Assembly: GCF_964026565.1 (NCBI RefSeq)
Contig: NZ_OZ032162.1
Coordinates: 1,550,001 to 1,614,000, forward strand
Origin: Rickettsia endosymbiont of Ceutorhynchus obstrictus
GTDB lineage: Bacteria; Pseudomonadota; Alphaproteobacteria; Rickettsiales; Rickettsiaceae
DNA length: 64,000 nucleotides
Direction of reading: 5' to 3'
Under the pieces are notes generated by a model. The model searched no databases. It was given only the letters and a program-made list of their open reading frames with translations, and was not told where the DNA came from. Below are positions 53,889 to 63,731 of the stretch, piece after piece (position 1 is the first letter of the stretch; each line of letters starts with the position of its first letter). The position numbers and the translations under genes are program-made.

Positions 53889-56800
53889 TTAATCCTGATT
53901 AAAAATCGTATTTCCCATAACCTCAGATGCCTTATAGTTATCAATAATTTCAGTAGACCATGTTGACGCAGCAGAACTAAAGACTGCTGCCTTACTACTA
54001 TACTCAGTGGATTCATGTATATGTTTAAGTGCTATTTCCTTGGAAATCAACGCCAAATTTTCATAGATTTTCACACATAGAGAATAATTTTCTTTTGCTA
54101 AAGGTTGGGCATCTAATACAACCATTCCTCCTTTTTCCGTGAATCCTTTGTCCGCAAGATATTTACCGTGTTTTAAGTGTAATTCTACTTGATCTTGAAT
54201 ATTATAATCATTGTGCGTTTTCTTCTTTTCCTCAACGCCTAATGCTGCTTTAAAAGCCGCCTTCTCTTTACTTATACAATTAGTATACTGGTAGTGTTCC
54301 ATTGCTTTTTTATAATTTTTATCTTGTAACTCTATATCTCCTAATTCCTCATGAGCTTCTTTATTAGATTTATTATTTTCAATAGCTTTTTCATAATATT
54401 CTTTTTTAGTTTGAGAGTCAGAAGTTACATTACCCATTTGGCAATAAATTTCGGCTAGTTTAGAGTGATAGGCTTTTATATGTGAGCTAGATAAAGAAGC
54501 ATTTTCAACATCTTCTAGCAGTATTGATGTTAATAATTTGTCATAAAATTCTATATCCATCTTATGCGGTATTTCTACTGTAAGTAGTTTCTCATATATA
54601 ATATTATGAATATTTTCATTAATCTCTTTAATAGACTTCAAATCAACAAATTCTTGCCATATTTTTTCGGTTAATATTTTAATTTTAAGATCACTCTCTA
54701 TAACTAACTCCTTTAAAATTTTTATATTATTTTTTACCGTCTGTCTCAATAAACCTGACAATACATCATTAGTAGGAGATGTAATGTCCAGCATATCCAG
54801 TAATAGAGATTCGATCGTTGTTAAACTCATTATATCGTTGTTTGTAAGAATTGATTGTAACATTTTTAAGTTATAGATGTTATTTAGAGTATCTTCGGTT
54901 AAAATTTTTATATTTTTTATGGAATCAGAAAAATTTTCTACAGATATCTTTAAGTTGGAATAAAAAGAAGTTTGCATAGCAGTTTTAAAAGATTCTATTA
55001 ATTGCTCATTTACATCCCCAATACTTAAAACTCCGTCAGCTAACATTTTAAACCAATTATCGCGCATGCGTGGGGAGATCATCTTACTTATACTTATATT
55101 TTCTCTATTAGTTGAACTTATTTCCGTAAAATATTTTAAATAATCTACGTAATTGCTTAATTTATTGTTTAATCCGTTTGATTCTTTATCTCCTAAAACT
55201 TCATATAATGCATTATTTAATGCTAAAAATTTTGTACCATCATTATCTGTAGTAGTATCATTATTAGAAGGATTACTTAACTTTTTAAAAATGTCTATTA
55301 ATATTTTTAAGTTTGTAGTATCCGGCAAAAGTATGGTATCATGATAAATTGATTTTGATTCTAGGGTGAATAGTGAATCTTTTTCTTTATCCCATTTTGT
55401 TTTTATTTTATCACTTAATTTGCTTATACCCTCTCTTAACCCCTCCTTAATGGAAGATTGCAGGGTTAAAATATCCGATATATTCGTAGAACCCGCCGCT
55501 ATTTTATTATTTTCTTTAGTCAAAGGAGGGAATTTTTTACCAAAAATATGGTCAAAGTTACCCAAATTTATGGTACCGGGATAAAAAGTAGGAAAAAGAC
55601 AAAGTGAGGTTGAGAGCTTTAAAAATTTTATAATTTCCTCTTGCTTCTCTCTATATTTTTCTTCACCCCTTGCTCGCCATTCGACAATATCCGTAAGAGA
55701 AGTGGATATATTAGTAGTGGTTTTATATGGAGGAGTGTCGGTAACAACTAAATAAAGGCTATAACGAGTTAAGGTAACATTTTCCAGCAAAATAGCAAGT
55801 TTTTTTGTTATAGGTAGAAATTCCTTTTTAAGATCGCTATCTTTTATAGTAATGATAAATTTAGTAGAATAATTACTCAGAATTTTTTTCATATAAAATG
55901 TATTAATAATTGCTTCCGACTTAGAAAGCTTATCCTGAAGGGAATTATTCTCACATACTATTACATCATCCACTGATTTAGCTATATTTATAATAGGTTT
56001 ACCCGGCAAACTATAGCCTAGAGGCGAAGAGGAAGGAAGAGAATTATGGGGTAATATTAAGGTCCCCTCCTCATTTACATTTATCGTAAGTGTTTTAGAA
56101 GCAAACAACTTAGTTAAAGTAGTTTTACCGCTGCCGGGATTTCCTAAAATAATTAAGGCTTTATAGTCTTTTTCCTCTGTAAGGTTAAGTTTTATGCCTC
56201 GCTTCTCCAAGATTTGATTATTTTTTTCCAATAAAGGATAAAAGTTGCTATTATACTCATCCAACAATTCTAATGTTGCTTCCGGATTGAATTTATTTTC
56301 AACTATTATTTCCTCCTTTGGTTTATTTTCATTAGATTCTAATTTCATTACACTACCCTCTTCTTTATAATTACTAATGGTTTCTGATGAAGATGATTGG
56401 AGGATTTTCCCTATCCCCCCCTCCTTTACTTGCTCTCCTGCTTTTGACGCTACCGATGGCGCTTTGTCTACTAATTGCTCTGTCGGTTTTAGCTGCAATG
56501 CAGGAATTAGGTTAGAAACCGGTATCGCTTTTACTAGTTGCTCTGCCTCCGACACTTCTTTTGGCGGTTGCTGTGGTTTCGATTCAGGAATCCGATCCTC
56601 TACCCATATATCTAATTTTTTGTCCGATGATGATATTTCAGATCTATTAATACATGTCTTAATATTTATTGACTCATTAGACTTTTTTGCTTTAATCTCT
56701 TTGTCTAATAAGTTCCTAATTTTCGGTGACATCCTCCCTTCAAGCCCCATAGTAAAAGTAAAATTTTTAGTAACACTAGGTAAGAACTCTGCTAGAGCTT

Positions 56801-57344
56801 GTAGTCCTTTATCATGTATTATATTATTATCAAAATTAAACTCGATTAGATTATTATTTTTTTTATGGGCTGCTAACCAAACTTCAAATCCTTTATCGCT
56901 TATATGATTTTCATTAAAATTAAGGTTCTCAATAGGAGAGTTCTAGGCTATTTTAGCAAAAGCATTTAAGCCGTTATCTCCTATTTTATTGTTGTTAAGA
57001 GAAAGAGATTTGATGGTTTTATTATTTGCAAGGATACCGGCTAAAATTTCCGCTTCTTCACTTGTAAGATCGTTGTCAGAAAGGTTAAGACTCTCGAGTG
57101 AGGTACAGTAAGTAAATATATCTTCTAACTTTTTTATTTCGTCTCCCGTTAATTTAATAGAATTAATAGTTAATGCCTTAACTTTATGTTTGGTATCCTT
57201 TATCGATTCTACAAGCACTTCCATATCAATCGGTCTTGTGGAAATCGTAATACTAAGTGAAGAGTCAAGAGATTCCGAATTATTTAATTTTGCTATAACT
57301 TCGTTAAATTGTGTACTAAATCCCAAAAGCATAACTTGTACCAT
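53889..57344 (-). pseudogene. NLR-like LRR-NTPase-TPR gene with in-frame amber codon
   Basis: Two frames, 57344-56943 (133 residues) and 56750-53889 (953 residues), are in the same phase and joined by 64 codons that also encode leucine-rich repeats; only a TAG at 56945-56943 interrupts them. The full 1151-codon product has RI-type leucine-rich repeats (about 35-190; LESLNLSDNDLTSEEAEILA and similar), a low-complexity linker, a P-loop NTPase (Walker A GNPGSGKTTL at about 401-410), a long helical region, and TPRs near 960-1090. There is no ribosome site for a clean restart. Function is unknown. It may be a recent pseudogene or a readthrough gene. Confidence 0.7.
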
Positions 57345-57571
57345 TATTAAGTTAAAATTTTTACTAAATATTAACTTATATAGTATCTTTAGAAATTTAA
57401 TTAGTTTAGTTAATAACTTATTATTAAATTAATTAAAAAGATGTTTGTGATAAAATTATCACGGGTAATTTATCGTTATAGCTAAGTAACTTCATAAATT
57501 ACTTTTATTTTATCCTGTCTAATCCTTATTATACCTAAGGTAGTTAAATTAGTAAGTTAGTAATAAAAAAT
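57345..57571. other. A+T-rich gap, divergent promoter region
   Basis: This 227-base gap lies between the NLR-like gene (minus) and the SCO1 homologue (plus). It lacks the dispersed repeats found in most other gaps. A small palindrome (gtgataaaattatcac, about 57449-57464) may be an operator or short hairpin. No firm promoter pair was assigned. Confidence 0.35.
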
Positions 57572-58165
57572 ATGAAACGCCTTAAACACTCTACATCTAT
57601 TATAAAAATTTTTATTTCCATTGGGATAATTGCCGGCATAATAACTTCATATTTATTATATTCTGCTACTCACCGATTCAAATCTAATATTATTGTAAAA
57701 ATTGATAATAATGATATTAACATTTCTAGAGATTTCACACTTATTGATCAAAACGGTAAAAAATTTAAAAGTAATTATTTAAACAATCATTTGAGTTTAA
57801 TTTATTTTGGAGTCACTTACTCTTTAACCGATTATAATTATATGAGGCAACTATCTGAAATTATTAAAATTCTACAAAAAGAACATATAATTGTTAGGCT
57901 GGTCTTTATTACTCTAGATCCTGAACATGATAATAGTGAGGTACTCAAAAAGTATTTAGAAAAGTTTAACAGTGATTTTATAGGTTTAACAGGTTCTGTT
58001 GAAGATATTCAAGATGTTGCTCATAAATTTGAGGTTTTTTACCGGCAAAAACAATTTGATGAGGAAAATCATAGTTACCGGCTTGAACATTCTGCTTTTG
58101 TTTACCTAATAAATAGTACAGGTAAATTCTTAAAATATTATTGTTTAGGATTACCGAAAGATTAG
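57572..58165 (+). CDS. SCO1/SenC family protein lacking the copper cysteines
   Basis: SCO1 proteins are membrane-anchored thioredoxin-fold factors for cytochrome oxidase CuA assembly. The 197 residues have an N-terminal anchor (about 10-30), FTLIDQNGKKFKSNYLNNHLSLIYFGVTYSLTDYNYMRQLSEI, VRLVFITLDPEHDNSEVLKKYLEKFNSDFIGLTGSVEDI and the conserved C-terminal histidine in YRLEHSAFVYLIN. The copper-binding CxxxC, normally after YFGFT, is replaced by S-x3-Y, so copper binding in the usual way is not possible. It could be a degenerate paralogue or have another role. Confidence 0.82.
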   Translation: MKRLKHSTSIIKIFISIGIIAGIITSYLLYSATHRFKSNIIVKIDNNDINISRDFTLIDQNGKKFKSNYLNNHLSLIYFGVTYSLTDYNYMRQLSEIIKILQKEHIIVRLVFITLDPEHDNSEVLKKYLEKFNSDFIGLTGSVEDIQDVAHKFEVFYRQKQFDEENHSYRLEHSAFVYLINSTGKFLKYYCLGLPKD

Positions 58166-58186
58166 TTAGGGGTATCAACTTAAGAG

Positions 58187-58460
58187 ATCGTCATTGCGAG
58201 GAAGTGTTGCCCGCGTGGGTACCCCAAACGTCATTGCGAGCGACTGAAGGTCTTGTTGCATGGCTCTAAAAAAGTGCCGTATGTCATTCCCGCGCAGGCG
58301 GGAATCTAGAAAATAATAGTCATCCTGAATTTATTTCAGGATCTACTACAGGATCTACTATAAGAGATGCTGAAACAAGTTCAGCATGACAATAATAAAG
58401 CCTAGATTCCCGCCTTTAGCTAGAATGACATAATGGGGTGTGGGAATGACATCATAAACT
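58187..58460. repeat. Composite palindromic repeats
   Basis: Two cgtcattgcgag arms precede a cttgttgcatggctctaaaa element with gtcattcccgcgcaggcggg / cccgcctttagctagaatgac arms. Inner hairpins are tcctgaatttatttcagga, with a duplicated ggatctacta step, and tgaaacaagttca. It ends at the 3' end of the methyltransferase gene. Confidence 0.7.
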
Positions 58461-58462
58461 TG

Positions 58463-60046
58463 TTAGACTAATAGAGCATTAGCGGCAAATTTTTCTATCA
58501 TTGGAGCAAATAAAACTTCCAATTCTTTTCTAACTTCTTCTTTATCTTCTATCTTTTTACCTTCTTTATTTAAAACTATCTCGCCGCTAGCTACATGATT
58601 CATTACGGCATCGATAATTGCCTTTTTGTCATGTTTACCGTCCATATATTTTAAAGCAAATTTTTCAAAGAAATTAACACCTATCGGCTCATGTTTCAAA
58701 TTTGTAACCCACATAGCCGGACTATTACTAACTTGATATGCCACAAATTTTGAAGTTTTAGGCTTATCAAGGTTCGGCGCACTTCTTTGTTTTTGCATAG
58801 TAATACTAATATAACCTTGTAATACTAGCTTCATCGCATTATTTAAAAGTTCGGCTTTTATTTCGTTTAATTTAGTATTGTGCAATTTTTTATTAGCTTC
58901 AGACGTTACTTTTTCAAAGCTAATCGGATTATTAATATTCTCGTTAAAACTATAAAGGATAGCTTTCATATAAGGTGAGGAAGTCGATAAGTTAGATTCT
59001 TTATTACCGTTTAAAAAGTATTTTAAAGATTCAGCAGAATTATTAAGATCGACCTCAGCTAGAGGTTTTTCAGGCACTATATTAAAGACCATATTAAACT
59101 TAGTAATATCGTCATTATTAATATTTCTGTTTAATTTAACATTATCATGACATAATAAAGTAGTTCTAAACCGACGATTGGTAATAAAATCCATATATTG
59201 CTCAGTCCGTACTATATCATTCACGGCTTGCAGTTTTTCAGCTACTTTTGGCGGCATATTACCGAGATACATGGTAGATATATTACAATCGCTTAAATAT
59301 TGTAAATTATGTTTTTTAGCTTCATCCATAAATTCATGAAAATAAAACTGGGCATTATCTTCTTCTAAATGATCATGGCGTAAATAATGATCGCTTTGTT
59401 TAGCAAGCAATCCTGCTTCTGTTTTTAATACTTCGGCATAAGGAGTTTTAGAATTTTCTAAACTATCTTTGACAAATTCAAGTAGTAATCTAGATTGAGC
59501 AACTTTATCTTGCACATTCGGAAATGAGCTTGAATGATAAAGCATCATGTCGCGAATAGTGCGAACCATATTCCAGCCGGGTAAGGTATTATAGCTAATA
59601 TAGGCTATACCGTTTGCACTCAAATTTTTATTGCATACCTCAAAAATTTTATCTCTCACAAATTTCGGCACCCAAGAAATTACACCGTGGCAAATAATAT
59701 AATCAAATTTACCGAAAGACTCGTCAATATCCGTTATAGAACAATGATGAAATTCTATATTCTTAAGCCCAAGCCCTGCTTTGTGCTTGTTCGCTTCATC
59801 AATTTGTACTTTAGATAAATCAACACCGACAAAATGAGCTTTAGGATAATTAACGGCATGCGGTATTAAATTACCGCCGGCTGCACAGCCGAGTTCTAAA
59901 ACTTTAGCGGTTTCTAGCGGCGGCGGAGTCATACCGAATAATGTAGCAAGAGTGGTTAAATGATAAGGATTAGTTAGTGCATATGGATAACTTTCATATG
60001 GCACTTCATCATAAGTATTGTGTGGAGCTGCGAGTTTTACGTTCAT
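58463..60046 (-). CDS. OmpB-type protein-lysine methyltransferase (PKMT1-like)
   Basis: This 527-residue protein is a full-length paralogue of the one at 44556-46160. It shares TYDEVPYESYPYALTNPYHLTTLATLFGMTPPP, SAM motif I VLELGCAAGGNLI, FDYIICHGVISWVPKFVRDKIFEVCNKNL, YNTLPGWNMVRTIRDMMLYHS and RTEQYMDFITNRRFRTTLLCH. The family methylates lysines of OmpB, a surface protein; one member is mainly monomethylating and the other trimethylating. Since the other copy is next to recF, this one is assigned as the RP789-like monomethylating type by elimination. The active state is not visible from the sequence. Confidence 0.87.
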   Translation of the reverse strand: MNVKLAAPHNTYDEVPYESYPYALTNPYHLTTLATLFGMTPPPLETAKVLELGCAAGGNLIPHAVNYPKAHFVGVDLSKVQIDEANKHKAGLGLKNIEFHHCSITDIDESFGKFDYIICHGVISWVPKFVRDKIFEVCNKNLSANGIAYISYNTLPGWNMVRTIRDMMLYHSSSFPNVQDKVAQSRLLLEFVKDSLENSKTPYAEVLKTEAGLLAKQSDHYLRHDHLEEDNAQFYFHEFMDEAKKHNLQYLSDCNISTMYLGNMPPKVAEKLQAVNDIVRTEQYMDFITNRRFRTTLLCHDNVKLNRNINNDDITKFNMVFNIVPEKPLAEVDLNNSAESLKYFLNGNKESNLSTSSPYMKAILYSFNENINNPISFEKVTSEANKKLHNTKLNEIKAELLNNAMKLVLQGYISITMQKQRSAPNLDKPKTSKFVAYQVSNSPAMWVTNLKHEPIGVNFFEKFALKYMDGKHDKKAIIDAVMNHVASGEIVLNKEGKKIEDKEEVRKELEVLFAPMIEKFAANALLV

Positions 60047-60089
60047 ATTTTTTCCTTGTAAATTAACAAATTAAAATTACTTGTCATAG

Positions 60090-60330
60090 CGTGGCGGCAT
60101 TGTTGCATAGGACGATAAACACGCTCTCGATGTCATTCCCGTGAAAACTGGAATCCAGAAAAATACTTTTAAGTCATCCTGAATTTATTTCAGGATCTAC
60201 TATAAGAGATGCCGAAACAAGTTCAGCATGACAATAATAAAGCCCGGATTCCCGCTTTCGCGGGAATGACATCCTTTTAAAGCAATTTCCGATCGCCCAA
60301 ACAATGCCTACTATGGTCAAGCAACTAGAT
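60090..60330. repeat. Composite palindromic repeat
   Basis: ggcattgttgcataggacga opens the block. gtcattcccgtgaaaactgg / cccgctttcgcgggaatgac arms enclose tcctgaatttatttcagga and tgccgaaacaagttca hairpins. Degraded ends follow. Confidence 0.65.
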
Positions 60331-60365
60331 GACACCGTCACTTAAATATACTACATCAAAATTTT

Positions 60366-61109
60366 CTAAATTGGCAACCTATAAGTAAATCCTATACCAA
60401 ATTCTCCGATACCTATGGTTTTTTTGATAGGATTTGCCGGCACAAATTGCCGGCTTTGAATATTTAGAGTATCGTAATTAATTTTTACGTTTTGAGCTAC
60501 TTGCAATTTTGCGGCTAAATCAATGCTGAAATTCGGGGTTATATATTTTGAAACACCGAGACCGGCTTGCCAAGCAAAACAATTAGTGCGAGTTTTTCTT
60601 ACTTTAAAATATTCTATATTCATTAAATCCCATCTGGAAGAAGTTGATTTAACTTTCACCTGCGCTATACCTGCACCGAATATTACAAAAGGAGTGAAGC
60701 TTTTTACTTCTTGAAAATCATATATAAGATTTACCATATATATATTAGATATTACTCTAGTTTTACCTGGAGTTTTCGGAATAGATAAACCGTTACTTAA
60801 ATCTTGCTGCGGTAATACGTAATGAAGGCGATATTTCGGTTGATAGGTTGCCGAAAATTCGATAGCTATTTGCGGATAGAAAATATAGCCTATTTTAGCA
60901 CTATACATACCCGATCTTTTTAAAGTAATAGCGGTATTAGAGTTTTTGTGACGAAATTTACTAACGACCGGCTCCACTATTCCGCCTTCCGCCCCTATAT
61001 ATAAAAATCTTTGATCGGCATTTACTTCTTCTTCCGCATAAGCAACCGAAGCGATAACAATAAAAGAATAAACACAGGCTATAATAAATATTTTAGATAA
61101 TTTAATCAT
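60366..61109 (-). CDS. Outer-membrane beta-barrel protein
   Basis: The 247-residue protein has a signal peptide (about 1-25, cleavage after AYA). The mature chain alternates polar and aromatic residues typical of an eight-strand barrel, starts with DQRFLYIGAEGGIVEP and ends IGEFGIGFTYRLPI, with a C-terminal aromatic/hydrophobic pattern suited to BAM recognition. Segments such as FTPFVIFGAGIAQVKVK and WQAGLGVSKYITPNFSIDLAAKLQ resemble the OMP_b-brl fold. I cannot match it to Adr1 or Adr2. Surface exposure is likely; the role (adhesion or porin) is unknown. Confidence 0.78.
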   Translation of the reverse strand: MIKLSKIFIIACVYSFIVIASVAYAEEEVNADQRFLYIGAEGGIVEPVVSKFRHKNSNTAITLKRSGMYSAKIGYIFYPQIAIEFSATYQPKYRLHYVLPQQDLSNGLSIPKTPGKTRVISNIYMVNLIYDFQEVKSFTPFVIFGAGIAQVKVKSTSSRWDLMNIEYFKVRKTRTNCFAWQAGLGVSKYITPNFSIDLAAKLQVAQNVKINYDTLNIQSRQFVPANPIKKTIGIGEFGIGFTYRLPI

Positions 61110-61169
61110 AAAAACAGATTTTAAAAAAAGCCTATTATATATCTGCTTTAGGTACGGTCAACTAAAATT

Positions 61170-62075
61170 CTATGCCGATTTTTTAATTTTTTTAACAATA
61201 GATACAATAATTCCTAAAATTAATAAGGTAATTGTAACAATAAGAGAAATAAAGGGCTGAATTTCCATAAAAGGATGAATAAATATTTTGATACCGATAA
61301 ATATTAATATTAAAGCTAAAGAGTATTTTATATATCTAAATCTTTCTACAATATTCGCTAAACAAAAAAACAACGCTCTAAGACCTAAAATAGCAAAAAT
61401 ATTTGAAGTATAAATTATATAAGAATTATTCGTAATAGCAAATATTGCCGGAATACTATCGATAGCAAATACCAAATCTATAATTTCTATAAGTAGTAAC
61501 GATACGAAAAGAGGAGTAATATATAATTTTTTATCTAGAATAATAAAAAATTTATCACCTACAAGTTTAGGCGTAATATTTAAATATTTTGTTAGTATTT
61601 TATAAATATAGGAATTTTGTACGTCAAAAATTTTATGTGATATGTAGAAAGTTTTTACGCCTGTAATAATAAGGATTACGGCAAAAATATATAATATCCA
61701 AGAAAATTTGGCTATGATAATAATACCGCCGTAAATCAGAATAGCCCGAAAGACTATTACGCCGATTATGCCTAAAAATAATACCCGATGTTGATAGTTA
61801 GAAGGGATAGAAAAAAATTGAAAAATCATCGAGATAATAAAAACATTATCGAGTGACATTGCTTTTTCAATTAAAAAACAGGTGAAATATTCTTTAGTGC
61901 TATCTCCTCCCATAGTGTAAAAGACATATACGCCGAATAGGCATGCTATCGTAAAATAAAAAAGGCTAAAAAGTAAACTTTGCCTGAAGCTCATCACACT
62001 ATTTTTGCGGTGTATAAACCCTAAGTCAAAAATTAATAAAGCTAAAATTACAATGCAAAAAACAATCCAAGTCAA
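61170..62075 (-). CDS. TerC family integral membrane protein
   Basis: TerC/Alx proteins are multi-span membrane proteins linked to metal (often manganese) export. The 301 residues have about nine membrane helices. The two family repeats are visible: FLIEKAMSLDNVFIISMIFQFF, with the conserved E-x-SLDN motif, and EIIDLVFAIDSIPAIFAIT, with the matching acidic residues. The C-terminus is basic (VKKIKKSA). Length fits the family. It stands between the barrel protein and the AlgH-type gene on the same strand, without clear operon spacing. Confidence 0.92.
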   Translation of the reverse strand: MTWIVFCIVILALLIFDLGFIHRKNSVMSFRQSLLFSLFYFTIACLFGVYVFYTMGGDSTKEYFTCFLIEKAMSLDNVFIISMIFQFFSIPSNYQHRVLFLGIIGVIVFRAILIYGGIIIIAKFSWILYIFAVILIITGVKTFYISHKIFDVQNSYIYKILTKYLNITPKLVGDKFFIILDKKLYITPLFVSLLLIEIIDLVFAIDSIPAIFAITNNSYIIYTSNIFAILGLRALFFCLANIVERFRYIKYSLALILIFIGIKIFIHPFMEIQPFISLIVTITLLILGIIVSIVKKIKKSA

Positions 62076-62109
62076 AGTTATTTCCTTATAAGTTTTTGAG
62101 GTTCTACTT

Positions 62110-62205
62110 GTGTGGTAATGTTGCGTGGAACGTAAAAATGCTATCCGATGTCATTCACGCGAAAGCGGGAATGACATAAAAGAGCATAGGAATGATATCG
62201 ATCTC
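62110..62205. repeat. Degraded repeat fragments
   Basis: A gtggtaatgttgcgtggaacg end and tgtcattcacgcgaaagcgggaatgacat hairpin precede two gaatgat fragments. Confidence 0.55.
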
Positions 62206-62206
62206 A

Positions 62207-62776
62207 TCAAGCATTGCCTATTTGTGCGGCGAAATGTACTTCATTTATTCCTAGATGCTTTAATGCATCATACCATTTATTTTCAGGATGATCCGCAAAA
62301 ATAAAATCTTTATCACAATCCATTATCAACCATAAATTATCTTCCAGCTCTTGTTCAAGCTGTCCGGCTTTCCATGCCGTATAACCTACAATAAATAAGC
62401 TATCTTTAGGTCCTTTACCGAAAGCTATATCCTCTGAAATTTCCGAATTAGAACTTACCGCTAAATCATTTTGAAACTGCAACAGCAAATTTTTATCATA
62501 ATCATTTGAATGAAGGAAAAACCCTCTTTCATGCTCGACCGGTCCACCGAGATATATCGGTATCATGACATTATCGTCTATTGCATCGCTTTTTATTTTA
62601 AAAAATGATTTAAATTCTATATAATTTACTAAACGATTAAATATTAGCCCTATCGCTCCTTCCTTTGTGTGAGATAGCATATAAATTAAAGATTTATGAA
62701 ATATCCCTTCTTTAATGACATAAGGCGTAGCAACTAAGGTCTTACCCGATAAATTATAAAAAACCTTCTCACTCAT
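62207..62776 (-). CDS. YqgE/AlgH family protein (UPF0301)
   Basis: The 189-residue protein matches the UPF0301 (YqgE/AlgH) family: LSGKTLVATPYVIKEGIFHKSLIYMLSHTKEGAIGLIFNR near the N-terminus, IPIYLGGPVEHERGFFLHS in the middle and FIVGYTAWKAGQLEQELEDNLWLI near the C-terminus, the family hallmark. It is cytosolic with no membrane segment. The role is not settled; AlgH affects alginate control in Pseudomonas, which is unlikely to apply here. It is divergent from the CvpA gene. Confidence 0.93.
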   Translation of the reverse strand: MSEKVFYNLSGKTLVATPYVIKEGIFHKSLIYMLSHTKEGAIGLIFNRLVNYIEFKSFFKIKSDAIDDNVMIPIYLGGPVEHERGFFLHSNDYDKNLLLQFQNDLAVSSNSEISEDIAFGKGPKDSLFIVGYTAWKAGQLEQELEDNLWLIMDCDKDFIFADHPENKWYDALKHLGINEVHFAAQIGNA

Positions 62777-62907
62777 AATAATTTAATTTCTTTATTTTAA
62801 TTTAACTCATTTAATTATAATATATATGCAATAGACTAAATTATTCAATAGAAGTTAATAATATTATCGTTTATATTTATAATTTGTTGTATACTACACG
62901 AACTCGG

Positions 62908-62990
62908 ATGGTGTCATACCGTGGCTTGACCACGGTACCCAGTACTTAATTTTTCTGGACCTCGTGATCAAGTCACGGGGTGACATTTCT
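62908..62990. repeat. Two hairpin repeats upstream of the CvpA gene
   Basis: gtcataccgtggcttgaccacggtaccc and acctcgtgatcaagtcacggggtgacat form two hairpins of the same class that the 189-bp MITE invades elsewhere; these copies are intact. Confidence 0.65.
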
Positions 62991-63024
62991 CGACTCTTTA
63001 ACTTAACATTTTTACATTATTCTA

Positions 63025-63711
63025 ATGATTACGTTATTTGACGTTACGATTTTTGCAATTATTACTATTTTCTCATTCATTGGGTTATATCAAGGGATAA
63101 TAGGCTTTATCCTTAGAGTGGCAGGTTTTACGGCTTCTATAGCCCTTACCTATTTTTTATATCCATATGCGTTAGAAATAATACATAAATATACCGACAA
63201 TGAAATTATAGGAATAATTTTTGCCGGTATTGCGTCATATATTATTTCTTTAATTTTATGTATTTTTATAACCTATAAATTCCTTGCCGTAATTTCTTTT
63301 ATGAGAGGGGGATTTGTTGATAAATTCTTAGGGTTACTACTGGGACTCGCTATCGGTCTTATTATCTCTACTATTTTATTTCTTATTACGGCAATGTTTA
63401 CTTCTACTAGCTATTTAAAAAGCGAAACTTTTGAAGGCTTTATACAAAGTAACGATAATAATAAATATTCAGGTATATTAGAAAGGTCTTTAACTACCGG
63501 TTATTTAGATGAAATAAGTAAAAATATTATAATAATAGTGCCGCCGAGTAGTTTAAAATCAATTGAGATATTAAATAATAAAGCTTCGGATAGTTCCAAA
63601 AATACCATACATAAAACATTTAAAAGTAAGAACTCCGGAACTAATCACGGATTTTCAGACGATCTACAAGATGAGCTTGACGGAATTTCATCGCATATAG
63701 ATGATGAATAA
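63025..63711 (+). CDS. cvpA: CvpA family membrane protein
   Basis: CvpA-type proteins are inner-membrane proteins first linked to colicin V production. The 228 residues have four membrane helices in the first 130: about 2-20, 28-48, 64-88 and 103-127. The family pattern LFDVTIFAIITIFSFIGLYQGIIGFILRVAGFTASI and RGGFVDKFLGLLLGLAIGLIISTILF is present. The C-terminal 90 residues are polar. The molecular role is uncertain. tatC follows after 20 bases on the same strand. Confidence 0.9.
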   Translation: MITLFDVTIFAIITIFSFIGLYQGIIGFILRVAGFTASIALTYFLYPYALEIIHKYTDNEIIGIIFAGIASYIISLILCIFITYKFLAVISFMRGGFVDKFLGLLLGLAIGLIISTILFLITAMFTSTSYLKSETFEGFIQSNDNNKYSGILERSLTTGYLDEISKNIIIIVPPSSLKSIEILNNKASDSSKNTIHKTFKSKNSGTNHGFSDDLQDELDGISSHIDDE

Positions 63712-63731
63712 ATTTCGCAAAAAGTAAATTT

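Noticed and set aside
56377..56907. 176-codon plus-strand frame opposite the NLR-like gene
   Set aside because: It is antisense to the low-complexity linker and leucine-rich repeats, which keep a coherent protein on the minus strand.
56943..56945. Selenocysteine- or pyrrolysine-type recoding of the amber codon
   Set aside because: Selenocysteine uses TGA, and nothing indicates a pyrrolysine system; a plain nonsense mutation or readthrough is simpler.
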